32,492 nucleotides of DNA from Paracoccaceae bacterium. GTDB lineage: Bacteria; Pseudomonadota; Alphaproteobacteria; Rhodobacterales; Rhodobacteraceae. Below are positions 25,033 through 32,492 of this stretch, piece by piece (the first letter of the stretch is position 1; every line of letters begins with the position of its first letter). The position numbers and the translations under genes were made by a program. The DNA lies in assembly GCA_002697345.1 (NCBI GenBank), contig NZVE01000014.1:1-32492 (forward strand), given 5' to 3'. The notes beneath the pieces were generated by a model. That model worked only from the letters and a program-made list of their open reading frames with translations, was not told the origin of the DNA and ran no database searches.

Positions 25033-26547
25033 ATGTTAGATGGGATTCTAATCGGATTAGAAACTGCCTTTACCCCCATCAATTTGTTGATGGTTCTCGC
25101 CGGCTGTTTTGCTGGAACATTTATTGGTATGTTACCTGGGCTGGGCCCTGTATCTGCTATAGCGTTGATGATTCCAGTCACCTACGGCTTAGATCCGGCC
25201 TCTGGCTTAATACTGATATCTGGCGTCTACTATGGCGCTGTCTTCGGCGGCTCTACCTCTGCTATTCTTATTAATGCGCCGGGTGTTTCGGGAGCCGTAG
25301 CAACGGCATTTGATGGATACCCAATGGCGCAGAATGGTAATGCTGGCAAGGCTCTCGCTGTAGCCGCCTATAGTTCATTTGCTGGAGGTACTATTGGCGC
25401 CATACTGTTATTGCTATGCGTTCCTTTTCTTGCCAACGTTAGTCTGAGTTTTCAATCGTCAGAATACTTTGCACTGATGGTCTTTGGCTGTACTGCAGTT
25501 GCAGCCTTCTCGGGGAAAGGTCAGGTATTAAAGGCCGTATTAATGACCTTGGTGGGCTTAATGCTTGCAACCGTGGGAGAAGATTCGTCGGGTGCTCAAC
25601 GACTGACCTTTGGTAATGCCGAGTTATCTGATGGCATCAGTTTCCTTTTGTTGTCAATGGCCACATTTGCGCTTGCTGAGGCCCTGTCGATGGTTTTGAA
25701 GGGGGAGTCTAAATCAAAGGACAATGAATCTAAGGAAATGACTAAAGTTAGCTTTCAGTCTCTTAAGCTAAGTCGAGACGAGGTAACAGAAATTGCAATA
25801 CCCGTCGGACGATCTTCTTTTTTGGGCTTTTTAGTTGGAGTCTTGCCAGGTGCAGGCGCAACAATTGCGTCATTTTTAGGCTATGGAATGGAGCGCAATC
25901 TCGCGTCAGAAGAGCAAAAGAAACAGTTTGGCAAAGGTAGTGCTATCGGATTAGCCGCACCTGAAACCGCAAACAATGCAGCATCGACCGGTTCGTTTGT
26001 ACCGCTTTTGACTTTAGGGATCCCTGGATCTGCAACCACTGCAATCATGCTTGGTGCCTTATTGTCTTATGGCGTCCAACCAGGGCCACGACTTTTTATT
26101 GATAATCCAGCTGTTTTTTGGTCGGTTATCGTTTCGATGTATCTCGGAAATATTGTGCTATTGATACTCAACCTGCCTTTGATTCCCTATATAGCAAAAA
26201 TATTGCAAGTACCTCGTCAGTTTTTAACACCTATTATTTTGTTCCTTTCCCTAATGGGTGTGTATTTGGTTTCATTCAACTCCGCTGAGCTGTCAATCAT
26301 GTTAGTGATAGGCGTCATTGCGTTAGTTTTTCGGATCTTAGACTACCCCCTTGCACCCATGCTTCTGGGTTTTATCCTTGGGGGTATGCTTGAAGATAAT
26401 TTACGCAGAGCACTACTAATATGGGACGGTAGTTACGATTTTCTTTGGCAGCGCCCGATCACAGCCATCATAATGATGGTGACGGTGATCGTGCTCCTAA
26501 CACCTATGTTTAGTGAAATATTCAAACGTGCATCAGGAAATCGATAA
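25033..26547 (+). CDS. TTT transporter large membrane subunit (TctA type)
   Basis: Large permease, 504 residues, with about 12 membrane segments. Family-defining blocks are clear: GTFIGMLPGLGPVSAIALMIPVT-like N-terminal repeat, GVYYGAVFGGSTSAILINAPG, and the second repeat VGVLPGAGATIASFLGYG with TLGIPGSATTAIMLGAL. I start it at ATG 25033, one base after the TctB stop; an in-frame ATG at 24994 would only add residues inside TctB. It is last in the esterase-TctCBA operon and converges on uxuA 27 bases away. Confidence 0.93.
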   Translation: MLDGILIGLETAFTPINLLMVLAGCFAGTFIGMLPGLGPVSAIALMIPVTYGLDPASGLILISGVYYGAVFGGSTSAILINAPGVSGAVATAFDGYPMAQNGNAGKALAVAAYSSFAGGTIGAILLLLCVPFLANVSLSFQSSEYFALMVFGCTAVAAFSGKGQVLKAVLMTLVGLMLATVGEDSSGAQRLTFGNAELSDGISFLLLSMATFALAEALSMVLKGESKSKDNESKEMTKVSFQSLKLSRDEVTEIAIPVGRSSFLGFLVGVLPGAGATIASFLGYGMERNLASEEQKKQFGKGSAIGLAAPETANNAASTGSFVPLLTLGIPGSATTAIMLGALLSYGVQPGPRLFIDNPAVFWSVIVSMYLGNIVLLILNLPLIPYIAKILQVPRQFLTPIILFLSLMGVYLVSFNSAELSIMLVIGVIALVFRILDYPLAPMLLGFILGGMLEDNLRRALLIWDGSYDFLWQRPITAIIMMVTVIVLLTPMFSEIFKRASGNR

Positions 26548-26574
26548 ACTAATCCTAGGTATCAAGCTATCTAT

Positions 26575-27789
26575 CTAGCTACCTGATTGAATATGGGTAG
26601 ATAGGGCTCGGATAACACCACGCACTTCGGCAAGCCCCTTGAGTCGACCAATACCCGAATAGCCGGGATTCACAGTTTTTCTTATGTCATCCATCATCTG
26701 ATGACCATGGTCAGGCCGGATAAAGATCTCGTTTTGCGCATTTTGCCCGCGCCCTTCGCGTTTATGCTCTTCCGTTAGTAGCTCGCGAATTACGCTAACC
26801 ATATCAATATCGCTATCTAAATGATTGGCTTCATAAAAAGAGCGTTGCTCATTTTTATCGCGGCTAACGCCACGTAAATGTGCGAAATTGATTCGAGATC
26901 CAAATCGTCGTGCCATAGCAGGAAGATCATTATCTGGCCGACTTCCATAGGTACCGACACAAAGTGTAATCCCGTTGGAGGAACTAGGTTGCTGGGCGAA
27001 TAGTCTATCCAGATCATCCGCGGTACAGATGATCCTCGGCAGACCAAACATATCTCTTGGAGGATCATCCGGATGAATCGCGAGTTTCACACCCAGTTTC
27101 TCGGCCTTTGGTAATATATGAGAGAGAAATCCATCGAGGTTATCCCTGAGTTCTGCATGGCCAATATGGCTATATTGCGCCAGCGCGTTTTTGAAATCGT
27201 CAAGGCTATAGCTATCAGTCATTTTTCCCGGTAGTCCTGCAATAATATTGTTCGTTAACCGCTCAGACTCCTCTGGCGACATCTGTTGATAGGCCTCTCT
27301 AGCCTCATTGATTTCAGCCTCTGTGTAGTCAGCGTCAGCGTCCGCTCTCTGCAAAATATAGAGATCGAAAGCTGCAAATTTTGTTTGATCGAAGCGCAGT
27401 GCATAGGCGCCTGTATTTAATTTATAAGCAAGGTCAGTGCGAGTCCAGTCAATGACTGGCATAAAGTTGTAACAGATAGTTTTGATGTCACATGCAGCGA
27501 GATTTTCCATCGACGTTGACCAATTATCAATGTAGACCTGACATCCATCTCGCCCTAACTTAACATCTTCATGAACCGGAATACTTTCAACGACAGACCA
27601 AATCAGAGGGCTCCGTTGTTCATTTCCAGATTCAATTAAATTTTGGTATTTACGTATCTCATCAATTGTCCAGATCTCGCCGATTGGCATATGATGCAGC
27701 GCACTAACAATATCAGTTGCGCCTGTCTGCCTTATATCCGAAATAGTAACAGGGTCATTTGGGCCGAACCATCTCCATGATTCACGCAT
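26575..27789 (-). CDS. uxuA: Mannonate dehydratase
   Basis: Dehydrates D-mannonate to KDG in the cytoplasm. It has 404 residues from the ATG at 27789 (MRESWRWFGPNDPV), chosen because known UxuA proteins begin at this block and AGGA sits about eight bases ahead; the in-frame ATG at 27831 lies deep inside uxuB. Family blocks include IHPDDPP, CVGTYGSRPDND, INFAHLRGV and RPDHGHQMMDD. Its ATG overlaps the uxuB stop by eight bases, so the two are coupled. Last gene of the dctPQM-uxuB-uxuA operon; its product is the substrate of KdgK at the left of the window. Confidence 0.95.
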   Translation of the reverse strand: MRESWRWFGPNDPVTISDIRQTGATDIVSALHHMPIGEIWTIDEIRKYQNLIESGNEQRSPLIWSVVESIPVHEDVKLGRDGCQVYIDNWSTSMENLAACDIKTICYNFMPVIDWTRTDLAYKLNTGAYALRFDQTKFAAFDLYILQRADADADYTEAEINEAREAYQQMSPEESERLTNNIIAGLPGKMTDSYSLDDFKNALAQYSHIGHAELRDNLDGFLSHILPKAEKLGVKLAIHPDDPPRDMFGLPRIICTADDLDRLFAQQPSSSNGITLCVGTYGSRPDNDLPAMARRFGSRINFAHLRGVSRDKNEQRSFYEANHLDSDIDMVSVIRELLTEEHKREGRGQNAQNEIFIRPDHGHQMMDDIRKTVNPGYSGIGRLKGLAEVRGVIRALSTHIQSGS

Positions 27790-29293
27790 AGTACGGATCC
27801 TTTTTAGGCTTGCTAGGTAGTTCAGTTTCATTTAACACATCAGTTATTGCGATACTAACATCGTTATCTGACAGTGTTTCATAGGCACGAGTGACAGCTG
27901 CCTTAAAGCTTGAGGAGTCCATAAAACTGAATTTATCAGCGCCAATAGCTTTTAAAAACTGTCCAATATTGGTGGTTCCATTTTGATGTATCTTGACAAG
28001 CTCAGCACGCAATGGATCGCTGAGTTCGTCATCTTCTAACGCTTTTTCAATATAAATAACCCAAGCGGCAATCATAAAACTCATTAACCTCGTGTCATTA
28101 CGCTTCTTCAAAGCATCATCAATAATTGGAAACCACCGAAGATTTATCTTTTGAGAGCTATCGGTATTAACTTGCTGCGCAGAGTAAGGCAAGGCACTGT
28201 TTTGAAATCGCAGAATGACGTCGATAATATAATTGCTAGCTTCAAAACCCTCTGGAATATCGGTTACGGGCAAGATAGTTTCGCGAAGCACCCTCACCAC
28301 AAATTCAAAAATAGGAGGATGCTCCAGAGCGTTATGAATATTCTTGTGACCGGTTAAATGGGCCAATACAGCTATGATGGAATGTGAAGCATTAAGAAAC
28401 CGTAGCTTCATTTTTTGATACTTAACGATATCAGGAGTAAATATCACGCCCACTTCATCCAAGGGAGGCTTGGGACCGGCAAATTTGTCTTCAATTATCC
28501 ACTGGCTAAAGGGTTCTGCAGACACCGGCCAGGCATCCTCTAAATTGAGCGTTGAGTCAACTAGAGTCTTCAAGGCATCATCAGTAGCCGGAGCAACTCT
28601 ATCCACCATTGAAGAAGCAAAGCTTATATTCTTATCGGTCCAATCCTCAAGATGTGGTGCGTGTATTTTCAACAGCGCATACACACCAGCACGCAGCTTT
28701 TGCCCACCCGCCTCGATATTGTCACAGCAGACGATGCTTAGAGGCCCGGCATCACTACGACTGCGCAGTATTATGCCCGCCGCCAAATAGCCATAAATCG
28801 TCCTAGGCTTTCCCAAATTAGCTTCGTCTGCGGACATATCAATGTGGCTATGATCGATGTTCCCAGAAGATAAGCAATATCCTTTCTCAGTGATCGTGGT
28901 GGTCACTAATTTTGTACTTTTTTCAGCGATAAGCTTTACTACAGCACCTAAATCTTCTGGTGCTACTAGGATGTCTAGAATTGACCCTATGATTCTAAAA
29001 CTTGCTTGACCACCCAGCGTAACCACTGTGTAGAGAAAATCCTGTGATTTAAGTGCATCTCTTGTCTTGGTAGAGCGCATTGAAACGCCAATAATACCCC
29101 AGCTATCAAAACCTTGTCGGAGTAGCCTATCCATGTACACAGCCTGATGGCAACGATGAAAATTGCCTACGCCAAAATGGACGACACTAGGTTGAATAGA
29201 GTTTCTATCATAGGGCATGCCATCTATAGATGGGCTGCGATTTTCCGGGTCATCAAGCAGTTGCTTAAGATTTTTTGCTGTGAGTTGTGGCAT
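27782..29293 (-). CDS. uxuB: Fructuronate reductase (mannitol dehydrogenase family)
   Basis: NAD(H)-dependent reduction of D-fructuronate to D-mannonate. The 503-residue polyol-dehydrogenase fold begins with a Rossmann motif HFGVGNFHRCHQAVYMD, and the catalytic block KMKLRFLNASHSIIAVLAHLTGH carries the family Lys, Asn and His. UxuB rather than tagaturonate reductase (UxaB) is favoured by this motif pattern and by the following mannonate dehydratase; plain mannitol dehydrogenase is a less likely alternative. It is 21 bases after dctM. Confidence 0.9.
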   Translation of the reverse strand: MPQLTAKNLKQLLDDPENRSPSIDGMPYDRNSIQPSVVHFGVGNFHRCHQAVYMDRLLRQGFDSWGIIGVSMRSTKTRDALKSQDFLYTVVTLGGQASFRIIGSILDILVAPEDLGAVVKLIAEKSTKLVTTTITEKGYCLSSGNIDHSHIDMSADEANLGKPRTIYGYLAAGIILRSRSDAGPLSIVCCDNIEAGGQKLRAGVYALLKIHAPHLEDWTDKNISFASSMVDRVAPATDDALKTLVDSTLNLEDAWPVSAEPFSQWIIEDKFAGPKPPLDEVGVIFTPDIVKYQKMKLRFLNASHSIIAVLAHLTGHKNIHNALEHPPIFEFVVRVLRETILPVTDIPEGFEASNYIIDVILRFQNSALPYSAQQVNTDSSQKINLRWFPIIDDALKKRNDTRLMSFMIAAWVIYIEKALEDDELSDPLRAELVKIHQNGTTNIGQFLKAIGADKFSFMDSSSFKAAVTRAYETLSDNDVSIAITDVLNETELPSKPKKDPYYA

Positions 29294-29314
29294 GAGTATT
29301 TATCTCAATAGCGA

Positions 29315-30595
29315 CTAATTAAACAAACTAGGTAAAAATAATGTCGTACTTGGTAGGTAAGTTACCAGCGCTAGAACGGCAATAAATACAAGATAAAATG
29401 GCCAAATAGAACGCAGAGTATCCTCGATACGAATGCCCCCCACCGCGCAGCTTACAAAGAGAACCGTACCCACTGGTGGAGTGACCAAGCCCAGACCCAG
29501 GTTAAGAATAAGCATAATACCGAATTGAACGGGATCCATACCAATTCCCATCATAACAGGAAGAAAAATAGGCGTTGTAATCACTATAAGAGGAGACATA
29601 TCCATAAAGGTGCCCAACATCAGAAGTATTAAATTAACGATCAGTAAAATAATTAGTGGGTTTTCTGATATTGTCAGTAATGCTGTAGATAGCTGAACGG
29701 GTACTTCCATCACAGCTAGCAACCATCCAAAAGACCCCGCCGCTCCGATAATCAAAAGTATCATAGCCGTTGTTTTGACCGCATTAATACTTGCAGTAAC
29801 GAAGCTATTCCAGTTGAGAGAGCGGTAAACAAAGACTGCCACAATTACTGTATAGATAACCGCGATAGCTGAAGATTCGGTAGCAGTGAAAACACCGGAT
29901 AAAATCCCGCCTAGAATAATAAATACCGTAAATAGCCCGGGCAAGGCGCCAATAAAATGCCTGAGTACCTGGCTCCAACCGGGGAATGTACCTCTGGGAT
30001 AATCTCTTTTCACTGCAACTAGGTAAGTGACTAACATCAGCCCTAGCCCCAAGAGGATCCCCGGCACTATACCCGCTAAAAATAGTGAACCTATCGATAG
30101 GCCACCGCCGGCTGAAATAGCGTAGATAATCATATTGTGGGACGGCGGAATCAAAAGGCCTGTCGTGGCTGCTGTACCGGTTACATTAACCGCATAATCT
30201 GCGTCATACCCCTGTTTTTTCATCATAGGTATTAATGTTGAGCCCATAGCTGAAGCGCTGGCCACCGCAGAACCGGATATAGCACCAAACATCATGCTAG
30301 AGCTCACATTAACTAGGCCCAACCCGCCTCTAACCCTGGCTAAAAGTGAGTGCGCAAATTTAACCAGACGTTCAGCAATGCCGGATTGATTCATAAGCTC
30401 GCCAGCATAGATGAAAAACGGAATCGCCATCAGAGCAAATACGTTCATTCCTGCGGCCATCCGTTGAAAGGCAACCACTAATGGGATATCGAGATATACC
30501 ATAGCGGCTAAGGACGCCAAGCCAAGAGAAAAAGCAACCGGAACACCGATCACAAGAAGGATTATTAGAGCCCCAAAGAGTATTAGTAGATCCAT
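29315..30595 (-). CDS. dctM: TRAP transporter large permease (DctM)
   Basis: A 426-residue inner-membrane subunit with about 12 hydrophobic segments and the DctM blocks MAIPFFIYAGELMNQSGIA, MMFGAISGSAVASASAMGS, LLIPPSHNMIIYAISAGG and LGLGLVTPPVGTVLFVSC. It moves substrate with a sodium gradient together with DctQ and the periplasmic DctP. Three bases separate it from dctQ. The operon partners indicate a uronate such as glucuronate as cargo. Confidence 0.94.
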   Translation of the reverse strand: MDLLILFGALIILLVIGVPVAFSLGLASLAAMVYLDIPLVVAFQRMAAGMNVFALMAIPFFIYAGELMNQSGIAERLVKFAHSLLARVRGGLGLVNVSSSMMFGAISGSAVASASAMGSTLIPMMKKQGYDADYAVNVTGTAATTGLLIPPSHNMIIYAISAGGGLSIGSLFLAGIVPGILLGLGLMLVTYLVAVKRDYPRGTFPGWSQVLRHFIGALPGLFTVFIILGGILSGVFTATESSAIAVIYTVIVAVFVYRSLNWNSFVTASINAVKTTAMILLIIGAAGSFGWLLAVMEVPVQLSTALLTISENPLIILLIVNLILLMLGTFMDMSPLIVITTPIFLPVMMGIGMDPVQFGIMLILNLGLGLVTPPVGTVLFVSCAVGGIRIEDTLRSIWPFYLVFIAVLALVTYLPSTTLFLPSLFN

Positions 30596-30598
30596 AGT

Positions 30599-31117
30599 TT
30601 ATCTCTTATCGGCCTCAGTATTTTTCGGTGGATTAATTGAATTATCAGAAGTAATAGCAAGCATCAGTCTTTCCAGCGCAAAAATACTGATAAATAAACC
30701 AGCGACCGCAAAAGGCCAATAAGCAAAGGACCGAGAAATGTTCAACGCTGGCATAATATGATCGTCAGTAAATGCAGCGAGGCGACTGCCATTGACCAGC
30801 ATCGCCATGCCAAAAATTATTATCAGTGAATTATTGATTACTTCTAGCACGATCCTAATATGGGATGGAACAGCGTCCAGAAGAAATTTTAAACCTAGAT
30901 GAAAGTTTTCATAAACTCCAACCGCTGCTGCAAGCATGATGTAATTCAGCATCAACAGTAACGCCGCAGATTCTGACCAAGCAGGACTGGCATTAAGTAC
31001 ATAACGCGCAAATACTTGCCAGCCAATAATTAGAGTCATTAAAACCAGTCCAGCAGTTGAAATAACAATAGCTATACGGGCAAGCTGTTGCATGAGCCGA
31101 GCGAATATTGCCTTCAT
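30599..31117 (-). CDS. dctQ: TRAP transporter small permease (DctQ)
   Basis: A 172-residue membrane protein with four helices and the DctQ signature around WQVFARYVLNASPAWSESAALLLMLNYIMLAAAVGVYENFHLGLKFLLD. It overlaps dctP by four bases and is followed by dctM, the standard order of these systems. Confidence 0.93.
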   Translation of the reverse strand: MKAIFARLMQQLARIAIVISTAGLVLMTLIIGWQVFARYVLNASPAWSESAALLLMLNYIMLAAAVGVYENFHLGLKFLLDAVPSHIRIVLEVINNSLIIIFGMAMLVNGSRLAAFTDDHIMPALNISRSFAYWPFAVAGLFISIFALERLMLAITSDNSINPPKNTEADKR

Positions 31118-32124
31118 AATACCGAAGCATCCTGGGTTGCCTGAATCCGTTTTAGTAAGCCATGCATTTTTTCTGTAGTAACAAATTTTTTGTAGACAGG
31201 TGCCATAGCATCAGTAAAAAGCGATAGATCTGGATTTTCAATGACCTTTACCCCAGCGCTAAGTACTTTTTCTTTTGATAAAGCAACACGCTTATCCCAT
31301 TCCTTACGCATATAAGGGACTGATGCTTTTGCTGCTCGGCGAATTAAATTTTTCTGCTGTAACGATAATTTCTGCCAGCGATGCTCAGACATCACCAACA
31401 CCTCAGGCATCATAGTGTGTCTTGTTAATGTGTAATGTGCGGCCGCCTCGTAATGTCCGGTAGACTCGTAAGAGGGCCAATTATTTTCACTACCATCAAT
31501 CGTGCCTAATAAAAGAGACTCGTAAACCTGCCCAAACCCCATTGGCGTTGCATTTGCGCCGAGCGCTTCGACCATAGCCACGGACAGCGCAGAATTTTGA
31601 ACGCGAATTTTTAATCCTGCTAAGTCTGCTGGACTCCGAATTGTACGTTGATTGTTATAAAAGCTACGTGCACCCGAATCGTAATAAGCTAACCCAATAA
31701 GTCCATAGGGCTCAAGAGAGGCTAAAATCTCATCACCAATCGGTCCATCCACTACTGCACGCATATGAGACGTCGATCGGAATAAGAAGGGTAATGCCAG
31801 CAAGCTGGTTTCTGGGACGATGGAATTGAGCGGCGCCATGTTGACGCGGTTTAAATCAATGCCTCCAAAAATAGTTATTTCTAGAGTGTCTTTCTCCTCT
31901 CCCAATTGACCACCCGTGTAGAGCTTAATTGCTAGATCACCGCCTGACCATTCCTCGAGGAGCGTTCCCATATACTTGAGTGCCAATGCGGTCGGGTAGT
32001 CGCTAGGATGGTTCTCCGCTGCCCTGAGAACTAAGGTATCGGCTCCAAGAGCAGTTTCACAGGCACCTAACATGCAGAGAGATGCAAGAAATTGTCGGAC
32101 AGCTATTTTGAAATACCTGATCAT
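31114..32124 (-). CDS. dctP: TRAP transporter periplasmic uronate-binding protein (DctP)
   Basis: Solute receptor of the TRAP system, 336 residues with a signal peptide ending near residue 27 (ETALGA). DctP motifs are clear: AENHPSDYPTALAL at 36-49, LYTGGQLG at 68-75, and GLKIRVQNS at 170-178 with Arg174, the residue that pairs with the ligand carboxylate in this family. ARSFYN at 152-157 is also typical. Uronate-binding members commonly have the HxxDYP element seen here, and uxuB/uxuA lie in the same operon, so glucuronate is the likely ligand. First gene of the operon, with a strong promoter and operator just upstream; the ribosome site is weak. Confidence 0.92.
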   Translation of the reverse strand: MIRYFKIAVRQFLASLCMLGACETALGADTLVLRAAENHPSDYPTALALKYMGTLLEEWSGGDLAIKLYTGGQLGEEKDTLEITIFGGIDLNRVNMAPLNSIVPETSLLALPFLFRSTSHMRAVVDGPIGDEILASLEPYGLIGLAYYDSGARSFYNNQRTIRSPADLAGLKIRVQNSALSVAMVEALGANATPMGFGQVYESLLLGTIDGSENNWPSYESTGHYEAAAHYTLTRHTMMPEVLVMSEHRWQKLSLQQKNLIRRAAKASVPYMRKEWDKRVALSKEKVLSAGVKVIENPDLSLFTDAMAPVYKKFVTTEKMHGLLKRIQATQDASVL

Positions 32125-32179
32125 TAATCTACGGTGCTCTACGTTTAAAGTGCCACAGAGGTGACTTTAAGTTAAAAAT

Positions 32180-32208
32180 ATGATACCGGTGTCATTGCTT
32201 GCTGTCAA
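32180..32208 (-). promoter_or_regulatory. Promoter with overlapping operator, dctPQM-uxuBA operon
   Basis: On the minus strand: -35 TTGACA (32203-32208), 17-base spacer, -10 TATCAT (32180-32185). The palindrome TGATACCGGTGTCA (plus strand, 32181-32194) covers the -10, exactly as at uxaC. A further half-site-like ACACCGG lies just upstream of the -35 (near 32208-32215). The remaining sequence to 32411 shows no gene. Confidence 0.85.
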
Positions 32209-32411
32209 CACCGGCGAATCTATCCCATAAGCCAATATTTCTCAAAACTTTAGATATTAGACCAAACCTGCCCTGTACCTGCTCGCCAAAGTGTTTTACA
32301 TGTACTAAAGTCGCGTGTGCGCTTGCTCTCATACCACTCTCTTTTAGTTAACTTACAAGTCTTTACAATTTTGAAAATAATAAAAAGAACTTACTGTGGC
32401 AAGACGCTAAA

Positions 32412-32492
32412 TCAATTCTGAGATTCCGCCATCACAAAATGTTCGAGTTGTAATAATTGATTTTCAGAAAGAGCTCTTCCAACAGGGGCGAA
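32412..32492 (-). CDS. C-terminal end of an unrecognised protein (partial)
   Basis: An open frame enters from the right edge on the minus strand and runs 26 codons to TGA at 32412-32414, with plausible composition (PVGRALSENQLLQLEHFV forms an amphipathic helix). I do not recognise the family. It would be transcribed in the same direction as the dctP operon, about 290 bases upstream of it. The frame is too short to be sure it is real. Confidence 0.4.
   Translation of the reverse strand, partial: FAPVGRALSENQLLQLEHFVMAESQN

Noticed and set aside
26557-26584. Inverted repeat between the convergent tctA and uxuA ends as a two-way terminator
   Set aside because: The stem is broken by an unpaired stretch, is AT-rich, overlaps the uxuA stop and has no U tract on either strand.

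Overview
The window looks like part of a carbohydrate-utilisation island of a marine-type, moderately AT-rich Gammaproteobacterium. A Cellvibrionales- or Alteromonadales-like lineage is an inference from the Caulobacter-type TonB receptor without a SusD partner, the LacI-type control, the TRAP and TTT transporters, and the sulfatase. No rRNA, tRNA, CRISPR array, insertion sequence or phage gene was seen.

Layout from left to right: (1) 3-260, the 3' end of an unrecognised gene. (2) 405-4758 on the minus strand, operon uxaC - GH28 lipoprotein - kdgK. (3) 4860-5933 minus, a LacI-family regulator. (4) 6223-12659 plus, operon of a DUF1080 lipoprotein, a Tat-exported Gfo/Idh/MocA oxidoreductase, a second Gfo/Idh/MocA, an Nramp-like transporter lacking the metal ligands, and a third Gfo/Idh/MocA. 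(5) 12669-18553 minus, a cupin, an SLC13/DASS symporter, a PhoD-like phosphatase, and a sulfatase lying between two decayed gene fragments. (6) 18975-21770 minus, a TonB-dependent receptor. (7) 22034-26547 plus, operon of a carboxylesterase and a TctCBA tripartite transporter. (8) 26575-32124 minus, operon dctP-dctQ-dctM-uxuB-uxuA. (9) 32412-32492 minus, the 3' end of a further gene.

The main observation is that five operons share a 14-bp palindrome of consensus TGACACCGGTGTCA, each next to or inside a recognisable sigma-70 promoter (4812-4840, 6157-6184, 21804-21832, 21907-21935, 32180-32208). This ties together hydrolytic uronate release (GH28), uronate uptake (TRAP), glucuronate catabolism (UxaC, UxuB, UxuA, KdgK), outer-membrane uptake (TonB receptor), ester cleavage with carboxylate uptake (esterase plus TTT), and an oxidative DUF1080/Gfo-Idh set of the kind linked to 3-keto-glycoside cleavage. 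The LacI protein at 4860-5933 is the obvious candidate regulator.

Working model (inference): oligosaccharides enter through the TonB receptor. They are trimmed in the periplasm by the GH28 lipoprotein, the esterase, perhaps the sulfatase and PhoD-like enzyme, and by C3 oxidation and elimination through the Tat-exported oxidoreductase and the DUF1080 lipoprotein. Glucuronate is taken up by TRAP and converted through fructuronate, mannonate and KDG to KDPG. The cytoplasmic Gfo/Idh enzymes and the Nramp-like carrier would handle the products of the oxidative branch. KDPG aldolase and the tagaturonate/altronate genes are not in the window, so the visible route fits glucuronate better than galacturonate.
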